Positions 33,252 through 41,392 of a stretch of 64,000 nucleotides of DNA are shown here, in pieces. Within the stretch, counting starts at the first letter, position 1. Each line of letters opens with the position of its first letter. A program made the position numbers and the translations under genes. Under the pieces are notes generated by a model. That model did not search any database. It was not told where the DNA came from and was given only the letters and a program-made list of their open reading frames with translations. Source of the DNA: an uncultured Collinsella sp. (GTDB lineage Bacteria; Actinomycetota; Coriobacteriia; Coriobacteriales; Coriobacteriaceae); NCBI GenBank assembly GCA_900541135.1, contig UQIG01000005.1, positions 1 through 64,000 on the forward strand. Direction: 5' to 3'.

Positions 33252-35164
33252 AGGGCGTGGACCTTCGGCTCATCGTTGGGCTGCGGAATGGTGCCCACCA
33301 CGTTGTCGGCCAACCAGTCCATCTCGACGATTTGAGTGCTCGGCAGTGGGGGAAAGCCCTCGATCTGCACCACGCCGTCTTGGCTATGGAGCTCGCCGCC
33401 AAATGGATTGATGGAGCCCTCGACGATGCCATTGCGGAGTAGCTGAACAAGCTTGCGCGTCTGATAGGGCAGGCCCGGAGCGTAGCGAATATCGATAACG
33501 CCCGAGCTCATGCCATACCAGTAGTTGACGGCGCGGACCCGGCTGTCGTCACTGGTCTCGTCCCAGGTGCCATGCAGCAGACTTCGCACGATAAGCTCGT
33601 AATATCGGCCCCAGTTCCACACCGGCATGGCAATGCCGGCAACCTTGCCATCGATCAGGCGGTGAAGTCCGTAGGCCGTGGGATCTTCGAGCGACTTTGA
33701 CATGTCGGCGCCGGTCATGACGCTCACGCCTTCGCGGCACATGGCCTCGGCAAGGCCACCGGCAGGCACATCGCCCCAGGTCAGGATAATTTGCGCACGG
33801 GGGTCGAGCAGCGAGGCGCCAATCGCAAAGGCATTGATTTCGCTGAGTGCGCCCGAGGCAAAGACCGACGCGTGGTAACCGATGCGGTGGTTGTCCGCCA
33901 TGCTGGCGGCAAGGGCGCCCAGGAGGAACTTGGCCTCGTACATCTTGCCAAAGTACGAACGGACGCTTTGATGGGGAAGACCGATAGAGCAGTTGAGGAA
34001 CCGAACCCGGGGATACTCAACGGCAGCCCTGAGCGTGTATTCCATCAGGCGGTGCGAGGTCGAGAAGATGACGTTTGCTCCATGTTTGACAGCCGTTTCC
34101 ACGGCGGCGTAGAACGCGTCCGGATCATGGCAGTCCTCGAACGCCTCGGTGCGCACGATACCGCCAAAGTGCTCATCGAGATACTGACGCCCTTGGTCGT
34201 GCAGGCTGTCCCAGCTCGACGTCGCACAGGGGAACTCATGGATAAAGGCGATGCGCAGGGGGTTGGCCGCCGAATAGACGGTCTTGCCCATAAAGAAGCT
34301 GAGCACGCCGGAGGTGGACTTGGCGGGCGACTCCTCCTCATCGACGCTCGGTGCTTCGACAAGATCTACCTTGTCCTCGTTATTTTTGCCGGCAATGACC
34401 AGCTCGCGCCAGATCTTGCACAGGCGGTTTACGATGATATCCGTCGGTGTATCCAGCAGGCGGTCCTGGTTGTACACATTGAGGTAGACGAGCATGGCGT
34501 CGGCGGGCGTAATGTCCAGGTGGTCGCCGCCCGCGCGAAGGTAGGCGCGCTTAAAGAGTAAGAAGGTGTGGCGCAGGTAGTCGACCTTTTTCTGCGGCCA
34601 TTTTTCGATAAGGTCCTGACCGAGCATCTTGGCGAGCGTCTCGTAGCTTCCCTCGCGTGAGAACTCGATCTCGTATAGGGGGCAGACGCGCCAAAACGCG
34701 CAGAACTCACCGTACAGGCGGCTTTCGACGGAATCCCATGTGCCGGGGTAGAGACGGGTGACCTTGGCCGAAACCGTCGGGGCGTCCAGGAATTTGAGGA
34801 CACTGACGCGCTTGTTGCCCTCTTGGACGTAAAACCGATGCATGAACTCGGTGACGATGACGGGATCGCGATAGCCCTCGGTCACCTGGATGTCGTAGAG
34901 GTTGGACCACTTGCGGGCGAACTCGGTGCTAAACGGCAGCAAGGGCATAAAGTTGCATGAAAAGGCGGACTGACGGCCTTTAGTAACCGTACCGACGACC
35001 ATTTCGAGCGGAATGTCCCTTAGGCCGACGCTCTCTCGCTGACCTAAGGGGAGCTGGGCGACCAAGCTATCGAGGTCCGTGAGGTACGGATGCTCGCTTT
35101 GACTAATGGCGCGTCGACGTCCTTGCTCGCCGCGCTTGCGTGCTTGACGATAGGCCTCTTCCAT
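33248..35164 (-). CDS. Cytoplasmic ParB-like / BMP-family fusion protein
   Basis: The protein of 638 residues has no signal peptide. The N-terminal half (about 1-270) has a segment resembling ParB/sulfiredoxin folds, with YVQEGNKRVSVLKF (113-126). The C-terminal half (from about 305, LRIAFIHEFP) matches BMP/PnrA-type nucleoside-binding proteins (YFGKMYEAKFLLGALAASMA, GYHASVFASGALSEINAFAI). BMP proteins normally bind nucleosides outside the cell for ABC import; no permease genes are adjacent and a cytoplasmic location is implied. A sensory or regulatory role with the coupled phosphoesterase is inference. Start: ATG 35164, with GGGAGTAGACACC upstream. Confidence 0.72.
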   Translation of the reverse strand: MEEAYRQARKRGEQGRRRAISQSEHPYLTDLDSLVAQLPLGQRESVGLRDIPLEMVVGTVTKGRQSAFSCNFMPLLPFSTEFARKWSNLYDIQVTEGYRDPVIVTEFMHRFYVQEGNKRVSVLKFLDAPTVSAKVTRLYPGTWDSVESRLYGEFCAFWRVCPLYEIEFSREGSYETLAKMLGQDLIEKWPQKKVDYLRHTFLLFKRAYLRAGGDHLDITPADAMLVYLNVYNQDRLLDTPTDIIVNRLCKIWRELVIAGKNNEDKVDLVEAPSVDEEESPAKSTSGVLSFFMGKTVYSAANPLRIAFIHEFPCATSSWDSLHDQGRQYLDEHFGGIVRTEAFEDCHDPDAFYAAVETAVKHGANVIFSTSHRLMEYTLRAAVEYPRVRFLNCSIGLPHQSVRSYFGKMYEAKFLLGALAASMADNHRIGYHASVFASGALSEINAFAIGASLLDPRAQIILTWGDVPAGGLAEAMCREGVSVMTGADMSKSLEDPTAYGLHRLIDGKVAGIAMPVWNWGRYYELIVRSLLHGTWDETSDDSRVRAVNYWYGMSSGVIDIRYAPGLPYQTRKLVQLLRNGIVEGSINPFGGELHSQDGVVQIEGFPPLPSTQIVEMDWLADNVVGTIPQPNDEPKVHAL

Positions 35165-35220
35165 GGTGTCTACTCCCTTAGTCGTTTAAACAACGATATG
35201 AACCATGGTACCACGATGCG

Positions 35221-35259
35221 AAACCACCACAAAGGTGCCCGTCCCCTTTGTGGTGGTTT
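35221..35259 (-). repeat. Stop-codon hairpin repeat, copy A3
   Basis: On the minus strand AAACCACCACAAAGG pairs perfectly with CCTTTGTGGTGGTTT over 15 bp, with loop GGACGGGCA. The first bases overlap the TAA of the mscS gene. Confidence 0.75.
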
Positions 35260-36025
35260 AGGCGATGATGGGGGCGATGGCGCGGATGCAGGCGTCGGCT
35301 GCCGTGAAAGTAGTGCTGTCGTCGCTGACGATAAAGATGATCTTGCCCTTAATGCCAAAGTCGCCGATCTCGCTAAAGAGCACATACGGCTCCTTGTCAA
35401 AACCCGAGATGGGCGAGACGGCCGTTTTAGTGGCGCTGGTCAGCTCGTCTGCCAGTGCGTCGAGCGAAGCCCATTTTGAGGGGTCTTTCACCGCGACGGG
35501 GACGGCTACGCGCCCAAAGGGCATCAAATGCACGAGCGTGTTCTTGGAGATGTTGGAGTTGGGGACGATGATAGTCTGCCCGCAGGCATCTTCGATGGTC
35601 GTGTGGCGCCAGGTGATGTCCTGGACCACGCCTGATACACCACCGACCTCGATGTTGTCGCCAGGCTTGATGATGCCCATAAAGGTCACCTGCATGCCGC
35701 CGATAAGGTTTGAGAGCGTGTCCTGAAAGCCCAGGGAGATGGCGATGCCGCCGACGCCAAGAGCGGCGACGAGCGCGTTTGCGTTAATGCCAAAGCAGTT
35801 GTCGAGGATAAAGCTGCCGCCGATCATCCAGATGACGGCGCGAGCGATGTTGATGAAGATGCTCGATGCTGGAAGCGGGTTATCGTCGCGGTTGAGTAGG
35901 TGGCGCAGCGTCTTGGAAACGACTTTGGTGGCGATTGCCGTGCCTATTGCCAAGATGCCGGCCCAGATGATGTTGTGGACCCACCGTTGCTCAAAGAAAT
36001 GAAGAATCGGCTCAAACAATTCCAT
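35258..36025 (-). CDS. Small-conductance mechanosensitive channel (MscS family)
   Basis: The protein of 255 residues has three membrane helices (about 18-36, 60-78, 82-110) with the pore-lining TM3 NALVAALGVGGIAISLGFQDTLSNLIGG, then the beta domain (IKPGDNIEVGGVSGVVQDI, IIVPNSNISKNTLVH). It opens under membrane tension to release solutes. AGGAGG precedes the ATG. The gene is monocistronic between the terminator at 36070 and hairpin A3. Confidence 0.92.
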   Translation of the reverse strand: MELFEPILHFFEQRWVHNIIWAGILAIGTAIATKVVSKTLRHLLNRDDNPLPASSIFINIARAVIWMIGGSFILDNCFGINANALVAALGVGGIAISLGFQDTLSNLIGGMQVTFMGIIKPGDNIEVGGVSGVVQDITWRHTTIEDACGQTIIVPNSNISKNTLVHLMPFGRVAVPVAVKDPSKWASLDALADELTSATKTAVSPISGFDKEPYVLFSEIGDFGIKGKIIFIVSDDSTTFTAADACIRAIAPIIA

Positions 36026-36069
36026 GTAGGGAAAACCTCCTAATGATCATTCAACCATGATACCCACCA

Positions 36070-36103
36070 AGAAGCCCGTCCGATCAAATTCGGACGGGCT
36101 TCT
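36070..36103 (-). terminator. Hairpin terminator after the nucleotidase gene
   Basis: AGAAGCCCGTCCG pairs perfectly with CGGACGGGCTTCT around 8 bases. It follows the minus-strand gene 36155-38179. The T-run is weak. Confidence 0.7.
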
Positions 36104-36154
36104 GTGCTCGATATAAGGTTTACGCGGTGGGGCTGCAAGGCCCGGCGGTGTAGC

Positions 36155-38179
36155 TTAGCGTCGACGCTTCCAGATAATGCCGAGAATGATGACGATGATG
36201 CCGCCGATAAGGCACGCGCCAACTACTGCCAGCGTGCGGTCTCCCGTTGCGGCGAGCTTACCGGTCGTCTTCTTGGTGATGACCTTCGTGGTCGTCGTGT
36301 CCGTCTTAGGCGAGGGCTTAGGCGTCGGGGCCGGTGTGGGCGTGGGGTCCACGGCAGCGGAGCCAAAGCTGATGGTGCCCGCGAGCGAGGCCATCTTGCT
36401 CTCCCAGCTGTTCTGCCCGATCAGCGCCCTTAGCGCTGACTCGCAGGTACCCCACTCGGTGTGCTTGGTGGCGTTTGCGAAGGTGGGGAAGTCGGTCGTG
36501 TTGGTGATGATGTAGTTGTTGGTGGCGACGGTATAGGTCTTGGCGGGGTCGAGCGTGCTGCCGTCTTTGGTGAGTGTGGCACTCACAATGCGCTTGCCCT
36601 CGGGCTGCGTCCAATCGATTGTCACGTTGATGCCGCCGAAGGAAAGGACACTGCCGGAGTCGTCGCGCCACTTGTACGTGTCTTGTGCCTCCTGCTCGGT
36701 GTGACCGGCCGCCACATAAGCCTGCTGAAGCTCGTAGCTGTCGTTGCAATCGTCGCTGATTTGTAGCGAGTGCTCGAGCGCTGCGAGGAAGTCCGCGCCG
36801 GTCATGGTCCAGGTCTCCACGGTGTTGCCGTAGGGCGAGATGGCGATGACGTTGCCGGCGGTCACGTTGCCCGCCGCGATGCCGCCGCGGATGCCGCCAG
36901 CGTTTTCGATAGCGAGGTCCGCGCCCGTCAGGTCAAGATAGGAGCTGCAAATCACGTGGCCGATGGTCTGGGCCTTGGTGGTGTCGCCCTCCTTGCTGGG
37001 ACGGAAATCGGTGGTGCGCACCATTTCCCAACCATGCGTGCCTGCGGCGTCCTCGCCGTAGAAATAGTTGGTGGTGGATGTGCCGAGCACCTTGTTCGAT
37101 TCGTTTTCAAAGTCCTCGTCGAGCGGCTTGATCTTGTTGCGGACGGCTTCAAGGCGGCTTTGGTAGTCGGAGCCCTTGTCGGGGTCTGCCAAAAGGTCGT
37201 TGACGTTCTTGGCGGTGTAGAGCTTCTCGTCGCTGCCGTCTGCAGGGACCGTGACCGTGTCATCGTCGGTCGTCTCGGTGCCATTTGTGTCGTATTTGTA
37301 CGGAATGGAAAGCAGTCCCACCTCGGCAAAGGCACTGCCCGCCTCGACAACGTGGATTGTCTTGCCGTCGGCTCCCGTCACCTTCTCGTTAAGGTTGATG
37401 TGCTCGTGGCCTGCGATAAGGGCATCGACGCCACGGAGTCGCGTGGCAAAGGTCTTGGCGTCGAGCGTGTGCGCGATACACACAACAACATCGCAGCCCT
37501 CCTTGCGCAGCTGCTCTGCCTCGGCATTGATGGCGTTCGCGGCACTCGAGAACGACGTACCCGCGACCAGGTCCGCGCGCAGCGAGGATTCCAGCGACTC
37601 ATCCATGGCACCCACGACGCCGACCTTGATTTTGTAGTCGAATGTGGAGTGATCCTCGCTATCCTCCCAGGTGCGATCGAGCGTCTTCGTGATGCTCGAG
37701 CTCCATACGCCGCTCGTAGACTTTGCGTTCGCGCAGAGCATGGCGAAGGGCGTGCCGGTGGTGCTGTAGCCGGTCATGGTGCGGAGTTTGTCCGCGCCGT
37801 AGCTCCAGTCGTGGTTGCCTGGCGTGGTCGCGTCGTAGCCGTCGGCGTAGAAGGTGTCCATGAGCTCGGCGATGCTCTTGCCCTCGCTCATGGTGGCAAA
37901 GGACTGCCCGTGGAAGGTATCGCCCGCATCGAGCAAAAGATCGGGGGCGCTGCTTTGGGCGCTATAGAGAACCGCCAGTCCGTCAAAGCCCACAGTGCCG
38001 GTGCCCTTGCTTGCGTTGTAGCTGTACTTGTAGCTGCCGTGGATATCGTTGGTGTGCATGACGGTCACAGAGCCGTCAATAGCGGCGGGCAGGTTCCCCG
38101 CGAAAGCGAGGCTTGGGATGCCTGCGAGCGCGCCGGCAAACAACGCGGCGGCTAACGCAAGGCGGGGGAGTCTTCTCAT
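36155..38179 (-). CDS. Cell-surface 5'-nucleotidase / 2',3'-cyclic phosphodiesterase family protein
   Basis: The protein of 674 residues starts with a signal peptide (MRRLPRLALAAALFAGALAG, cleavage near AFA). The metallophosphatase domain shows MHTNDIHGSY, DAGDTFHG, TPGNHDWSYG and IAGHEHIN. The C-terminal nucleotide-binding domain has NAGGIRGGI, ISPYGN and TNNYIITNT. A Thr/Lys-rich stalk leads to LAATGD, a membrane span and KRRR, a sortase-type wall signal with Ala in place of the usual Pro. It should release phosphate and nucleosides from nucleotides outside the cell. It stands alone on the minus strand. Confidence 0.88.
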   Translation of the reverse strand: MRRLPRLALAAALFAGALAGIPSLAFAGNLPAAIDGSVTVMHTNDIHGSYKYSYNASKGTGTVGFDGLAVLYSAQSSAPDLLLDAGDTFHGQSFATMSEGKSIAELMDTFYADGYDATTPGNHDWSYGADKLRTMTGYSTTGTPFAMLCANAKSTSGVWSSSITKTLDRTWEDSEDHSTFDYKIKVGVVGAMDESLESSLRADLVAGTSFSSAANAINAEAEQLRKEGCDVVVCIAHTLDAKTFATRLRGVDALIAGHEHINLNEKVTGADGKTIHVVEAGSAFAEVGLLSIPYKYDTNGTETTDDDTVTVPADGSDEKLYTAKNVNDLLADPDKGSDYQSRLEAVRNKIKPLDEDFENESNKVLGTSTTNYFYGEDAAGTHGWEMVRTTDFRPSKEGDTTKAQTIGHVICSSYLDLTGADLAIENAGGIRGGIAAGNVTAGNVIAISPYGNTVETWTMTGADFLAALEHSLQISDDCNDSYELQQAYVAAGHTEQEAQDTYKWRDDSGSVLSFGGINVTIDWTQPEGKRIVSATLTKDGSTLDPAKTYTVATNNYIITNTTDFPTFANATKHTEWGTCESALRALIGQNSWESKMASLAGTISFGSAAVDPTPTPAPTPKPSPKTDTTTTKVITKKTTGKLAATGDRTLAVVGACLIGGIIVIILGIIWKRRR

Positions 38180-38243
38180 GGCAGTTTCCTTAGTCCTTAG
38201 CCAGAATGTCTGGTTGAATATCGGATTATCGACATAATATGCG

Positions 38244-38283
38244 AAAACCGCCGCAAGGGCGTCTGTCCCTTAGCGGCGGTTTT
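38244..38283 (-). repeat. Stop-codon hairpin repeat, copy A5 (second of a tandem pair)
   Basis: On the minus strand AAAACCGCCGCTAAGGG pairs with CCCTTGCGGCGGTTTT, with GGGACAGACG at the top. It lies 16 bp past copy A4. Confidence 0.7.
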
Positions 38284-38299
38284 GACGTTTGCGCAGATA

Positions 38300-38339
38300 A
38301 AACCTGCCAAAATAAACCTGTCCCTTTTTGGCAGGTTTT
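38300..38339 (-). repeat. Stop-codon hairpin repeat, copy A4
   Basis: On the minus strand AAAACCTGCCAAAA pairs perfectly with TTTTGGCAGGTTTT, with loop AGGGACAGGTTTA. The TAA of the ABC ATPase gene provides its first bases. Confidence 0.75.
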
Positions 38340-39132
38340 AGCTCAGCAGCATGCGGTCGTTGGCGAGCTCGCCGCCCGAGACCTCCTCGAACTTCTGCAG
38401 CAGGTCGGCTACGGTGAGCGACTTCTTCTCATCGCCCGCCACGTCGTAGATCACGTGGCCTTCGTGCATCATGATCAGACGGTTGCCCAGACGGATGGCG
38501 TCATTCATGTTATGCGTGACCATGAGCGTGGTCAGGTGGTTCTCGTCGACGATCTCCTCGGTCAGGTTAAGCACCTTAGAGGCCGTCTTGGGGTCGAGGG
38601 CCGCGGTGTGCTCGTCGAGCAGCAGCAGGCGCGGCCTGGTGAGCGTGGCCATCAGCAGGGTGAGTGCCTGGCGCTGGCCACCCGAGAGCAGGCCGACCTT
38701 GGCGTTGAGACGCGTGTCCAGACCAAGGTCCAGGCGCTTGAGCAGCTCGACGTACTCATCTTTCTCGGCCTTGGTGACGCCCCACGAAAGGCCGCGACGC
38801 TGGCCGCGACGCTTGGCGAGGGCCAAGTTCTCGGCAATCTGCATGTCGGCAGCGGTACCGCGCATGGGGTCCTGAAACACGCGGCCCAGGTACTTGGCGC
38901 GCTGCGACTCGCTCAGGCGCGAGATGTCGGTGCCGTCGAGCTCAATAACGCCCGAATCGAGCGGGTACACGCCGGCGATCATGTTGAGCAGCGTGGACTT
39001 GCCGGCGCCGTTGCCGCCGATCACGGTTACAAAGTCGCCGTCATTCAGGGTGAGGTCGACGCCGGTGAGCGCGCGCTTCTCGGTGACGGTGCCCTTGTTA
39101 AAGGTCTTCTTGACGTGCGAGAGCTTAAGCAT
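38338..39132 (-). CDS. ABC transporter ATP-binding protein (putative TrpZ-type importer)
   Basis: The protein of 264 residues shows Walker A GGNGAGKST, Q-loop, signature LLSGGQRQAL, Walker B LLLLDEHTAAL and the H-loop MVTHN. ATG 39132 (MLKLSHVKKTF) lies inside the permease end (8-bp overlap); the longer frame to 39213 is spurious. With the permease and lipoprotein it forms an ABC.X4-type importer, for which aromatic amino acids are the predicted substrate in some bacteria; the substrate is not shown here. Confidence 0.9.
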   Translation of the reverse strand: MLKLSHVKKTFNKGTVTEKRALTGVDLTLNDGDFVTVIGGNGAGKSTLLNMIAGVYPLDSGVIELDGTDISRLSESQRAKYLGRVFQDPMRGTAADMQIAENLALAKRRGQRRGLSWGVTKAEKDEYVELLKRLDLGLDTRLNAKVGLLSGGQRQALTLLMATLTRPRLLLLDEHTAALDPKTASKVLNLTEEIVDENHLTTLMVTHNMNDAIRLGNRLIMMHEGHVIYDVAGDEKKSLTVADLLQKFEEVSGGELANDRMLLS

Positions 39133-40048
39133 CTGCCTCATCCCCCTTCGTGTAGGAGCTGCGGAGCTTATAGCGCTCCCAAACCACGGGCACGCACAGG
39201 GCCACAGCGACAATCACGGCGGAGAGCAGCTTCATGTCGTTGGCGTCCATGCCCAACTGCAGCACGATGGCGCGGATAAGGAAGTACACCACGGAGCCAA
39301 AGACGGCGGAGGCAAGACGGACGCTAAACTGCGTGAGGCCGCCGGGCAGCAGACGGCCGAGCACCTCGCCGATAACAATGGCGGCAAGACCGATAACGAT
39401 GGCACCGGTGCCCATACCAATGTCGGCATACTTTTGGCTCTGGCAGATGAGCGCGCCCGAAAGGCCGATGAGGGCGTTGGAGAGCACGAGGGCGATCATC
39501 TTGGTGGAGTTGGTGTTGACGCCCAGAGCGCGGATCATGTACTCGTTGTTGCCGGTGGCTCGCAGCGCCGAGCCGATCTCGGTGCCAAAGAACCAATACA
39601 GGATGGCAACGATAGCCACGGCGAGCAGGATGCCCAAGATGATGGCAACGGTGGACTGCGGCAGACCGGTCATATTGCTGACGGCGGAGAACACGGTGCC
39701 CTTGGCAAGAATGGGCGTATTGGACTTGCCCATGATGCGCAGGTTGATGGACCACAGGCTGATCTGGGTGAGGATTCCGGCGAGGATCGCAGGAATCTCA
39801 AAGACGGTGGTCAAAATGCCCGTGACGGCGCCCGCGATGGCGCCGGCGCACATACCGGCCAGCACGGCGAGCAGCGGGTCGACGTTGTTATTGACGATGA
39901 GCACAGCGCAGACGCAGCCGCCGAGGGCAAAGCTGCCGTCGCAGGTCATATCGGGAATGTCGAGCAGGCGGAACGTGATAAACACGCCAAGCACCATAAT
40001 GCCCCAGAGGACGCCCTGCGAAACGGCGCCCTGCAATGCAATGAGCAT
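39125..40048 (-). CDS. ABC transporter permease (branched-chain-permease fold)
   Basis: The protein of 307 residues has about eight to nine membrane helices and the permease motif AILAGILTQISLWSINLRIMGKSN. It belongs to the putative tryptophan/tyrosine (TrpY/ABC.X4.P) group. AGGAGG precedes the ATG at 40048. It overlaps the ATPase gene. Confidence 0.87.
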   Translation of the reverse strand: MLIALQGAVSQGVLWGIMVLGVFITFRLLDIPDMTCDGSFALGGCVCAVLIVNNNVDPLLAVLAGMCAGAIAGAVTGILTTVFEIPAILAGILTQISLWSINLRIMGKSNTPILAKGTVFSAVSNMTGLPQSTVAIILGILLAVAIVAILYWFFGTEIGSALRATGNNEYMIRALGVNTNSTKMIALVLSNALIGLSGALICQSQKYADIGMGTGAIVIGLAAIVIGEVLGRLLPGGLTQFSVRLASAVFGSVVYFLIRAIVLQLGMDANDMKLLSAVIVAVALCVPVVWERYKLRSSYTKGDEADA

Positions 40049-40150
40049 GCTTCATACCTCCTAGGATAGGGTGGACACGTGATTCACCATAATAGCGGTA
40101 ACAATGCATAGAAGAGCTGCGGACAGACGTTTTGTTTTACCTGAAACAAG

Positions 40151-40184
40151 CAGGGCGGACGCCGGTCTACAGCGCCCGCCCCTG
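40151..40184 (-). terminator. Hairpin between the binding-protein and permease genes
   Basis: CAGGGGCGGGCGC pairs with GCGTCCGCCCTG (minus strand), followed by CTTGTTT. It likely lowers permease/ATPase transcription relative to the binding protein. Confidence 0.5.
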
Positions 40185-40251
40185 TGGCTCAGATATTGAA
40201 TAACGCGGCTAAAGCGCGAGCACGGGCTCTAGACGCATGCCGCGTATGGCA

Positions 40252-41232
40252 TTACGCGTCCAGAGCGGAAAGGTCGATGCCCAGGGCCTCGGCCATTTCG
40301 TCGTTCTTGACGACGACCAGGTCCTTGCTCGAGAGGTGCTTGATCGGCATGTCTTCGGGCTTGGCCTCGCCCTTCAGGATCTTAACGGCCATCTCGCCCG
40401 CGGCGTAGCCCAGGTCCTCGTAATTGATGGAGAGGGTGAACAGGCCGCCGGCCATGCACATACCCTCCTCGCCAGTCACGAAGGGAAGCTTGTTTTCCTT
40501 GCAGATCTGGCCGACCTGCGAGGCACCCGCGGCGATGGTGTTGTCGGTGGGGGAGTACAGTGCGTCGACCTTGCCCACGGCAGACTCGACGACGGACTGA
40601 ATCTCGTTGGAGCTCGAGACGGTGAAGTCAGTGTACTCGAGGCCAAGCTTGTCGAGCTCCTTCTTGGCGGCCTTGATTTGGACATCGGAGTTGGACTCGG
40701 CGGTGCAGTAGAGCAGGCCGACCTTCTTTACGTCGGGCAGGACCTTCTGCATCATCTCGAGCTGCTCGGCGACCGGGGTGAGGTCGGAAGCGCCCGTGAC
40801 GTTGGTGCCGGGCTTGTCGTTGTCCTGGACCAGGCCGGAGGCGGCGTAGTCGGTGATGGCGCAGCCCACGATGGGGATATCGGCCGTGGCGCCGGCGGCA
40901 GCCTGCGCGGCGGGCGTGGCGATGGCATAAATCAGGTTGACGTTGTCGCCCACAAACTTGTCGGCAATGGACTTACACGTGGACTGGTCGTTCTGGGCGT
41001 TCTTCTGGTCGATCTTGACCTTAAGGCCGCTCTTCTTGATGGCCTTGACGAAGCCGTCGTTGGCGGCATCGAGCGCGGAGTGCTCGGTGAGCTGCAGAAC
41101 GCCGATGGTGTAGTCGGAACCGGCGGCAGCGGAGCCGGAACCAGAGCTGCCGCCGCATCCGGCGAGCGGGGCGAGCGCGAGCAGGCCGGCGGAGACCAGA
41201 AGGCTCCTGCGGCTGATGGTGATGTCCTTCAT
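40252..41232 (-). CDS. ABC transporter substrate-binding lipoprotein (TrpX-type)
   Basis: The protein of 326 residues starts MKDITISRRSLLVSAGLLAL and continues APLAGC: the twin arginines (SRRSLL) and lipobox LAGC indicate a Tat-exported lipoprotein. A periplasmic-binding-protein fold of the ABC.X4.S group follows (IGVLQLTEHSALDAANDGF, TNVTGASDL, LYSPTDNTIA). ATG 41232 follows GGGGGTAAT; the longer frame from 41280 is not used. A TTGTAA-16 bp-TACTAT promoter-like pair lies near 41295-41325. Confidence 0.88.
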   Translation of the reverse strand: MKDITISRRSLLVSAGLLALAPLAGCGGSSGSGSAAAGSDYTIGVLQLTEHSALDAANDGFVKAIKKSGLKVKIDQKNAQNDQSTCKSIADKFVGDNVNLIYAIATPAAQAAAGATADIPIVGCAITDYAASGLVQDNDKPGTNVTGASDLTPVAEQLEMMQKVLPDVKKVGLLYCTAESNSDVQIKAAKKELDKLGLEYTDFTVSSSNEIQSVVESAVGKVDALYSPTDNTIAAGASQVGQICKENKLPFVTGEEGMCMAGGLFTLSINYEDLGYAAGEMAVKILKGEAKPEDMPIKHLSSKDLVVVKNDEMAEALGIDLSALDA

Positions 41233-41392
41233 ATCATTACCCCCAGTATAAAAATGGCTGGAAACACTGCACTGGGACAAAGTGCAAGTGGGACTATAGT
41301 AGCGCTGATGTCCATTTTTACAACAGCCTGGCGGGTTTTTTAATACAGAATCGGATGGGCGGTACGGGTAGTCGAATGGGCGGCGGAGGGTC

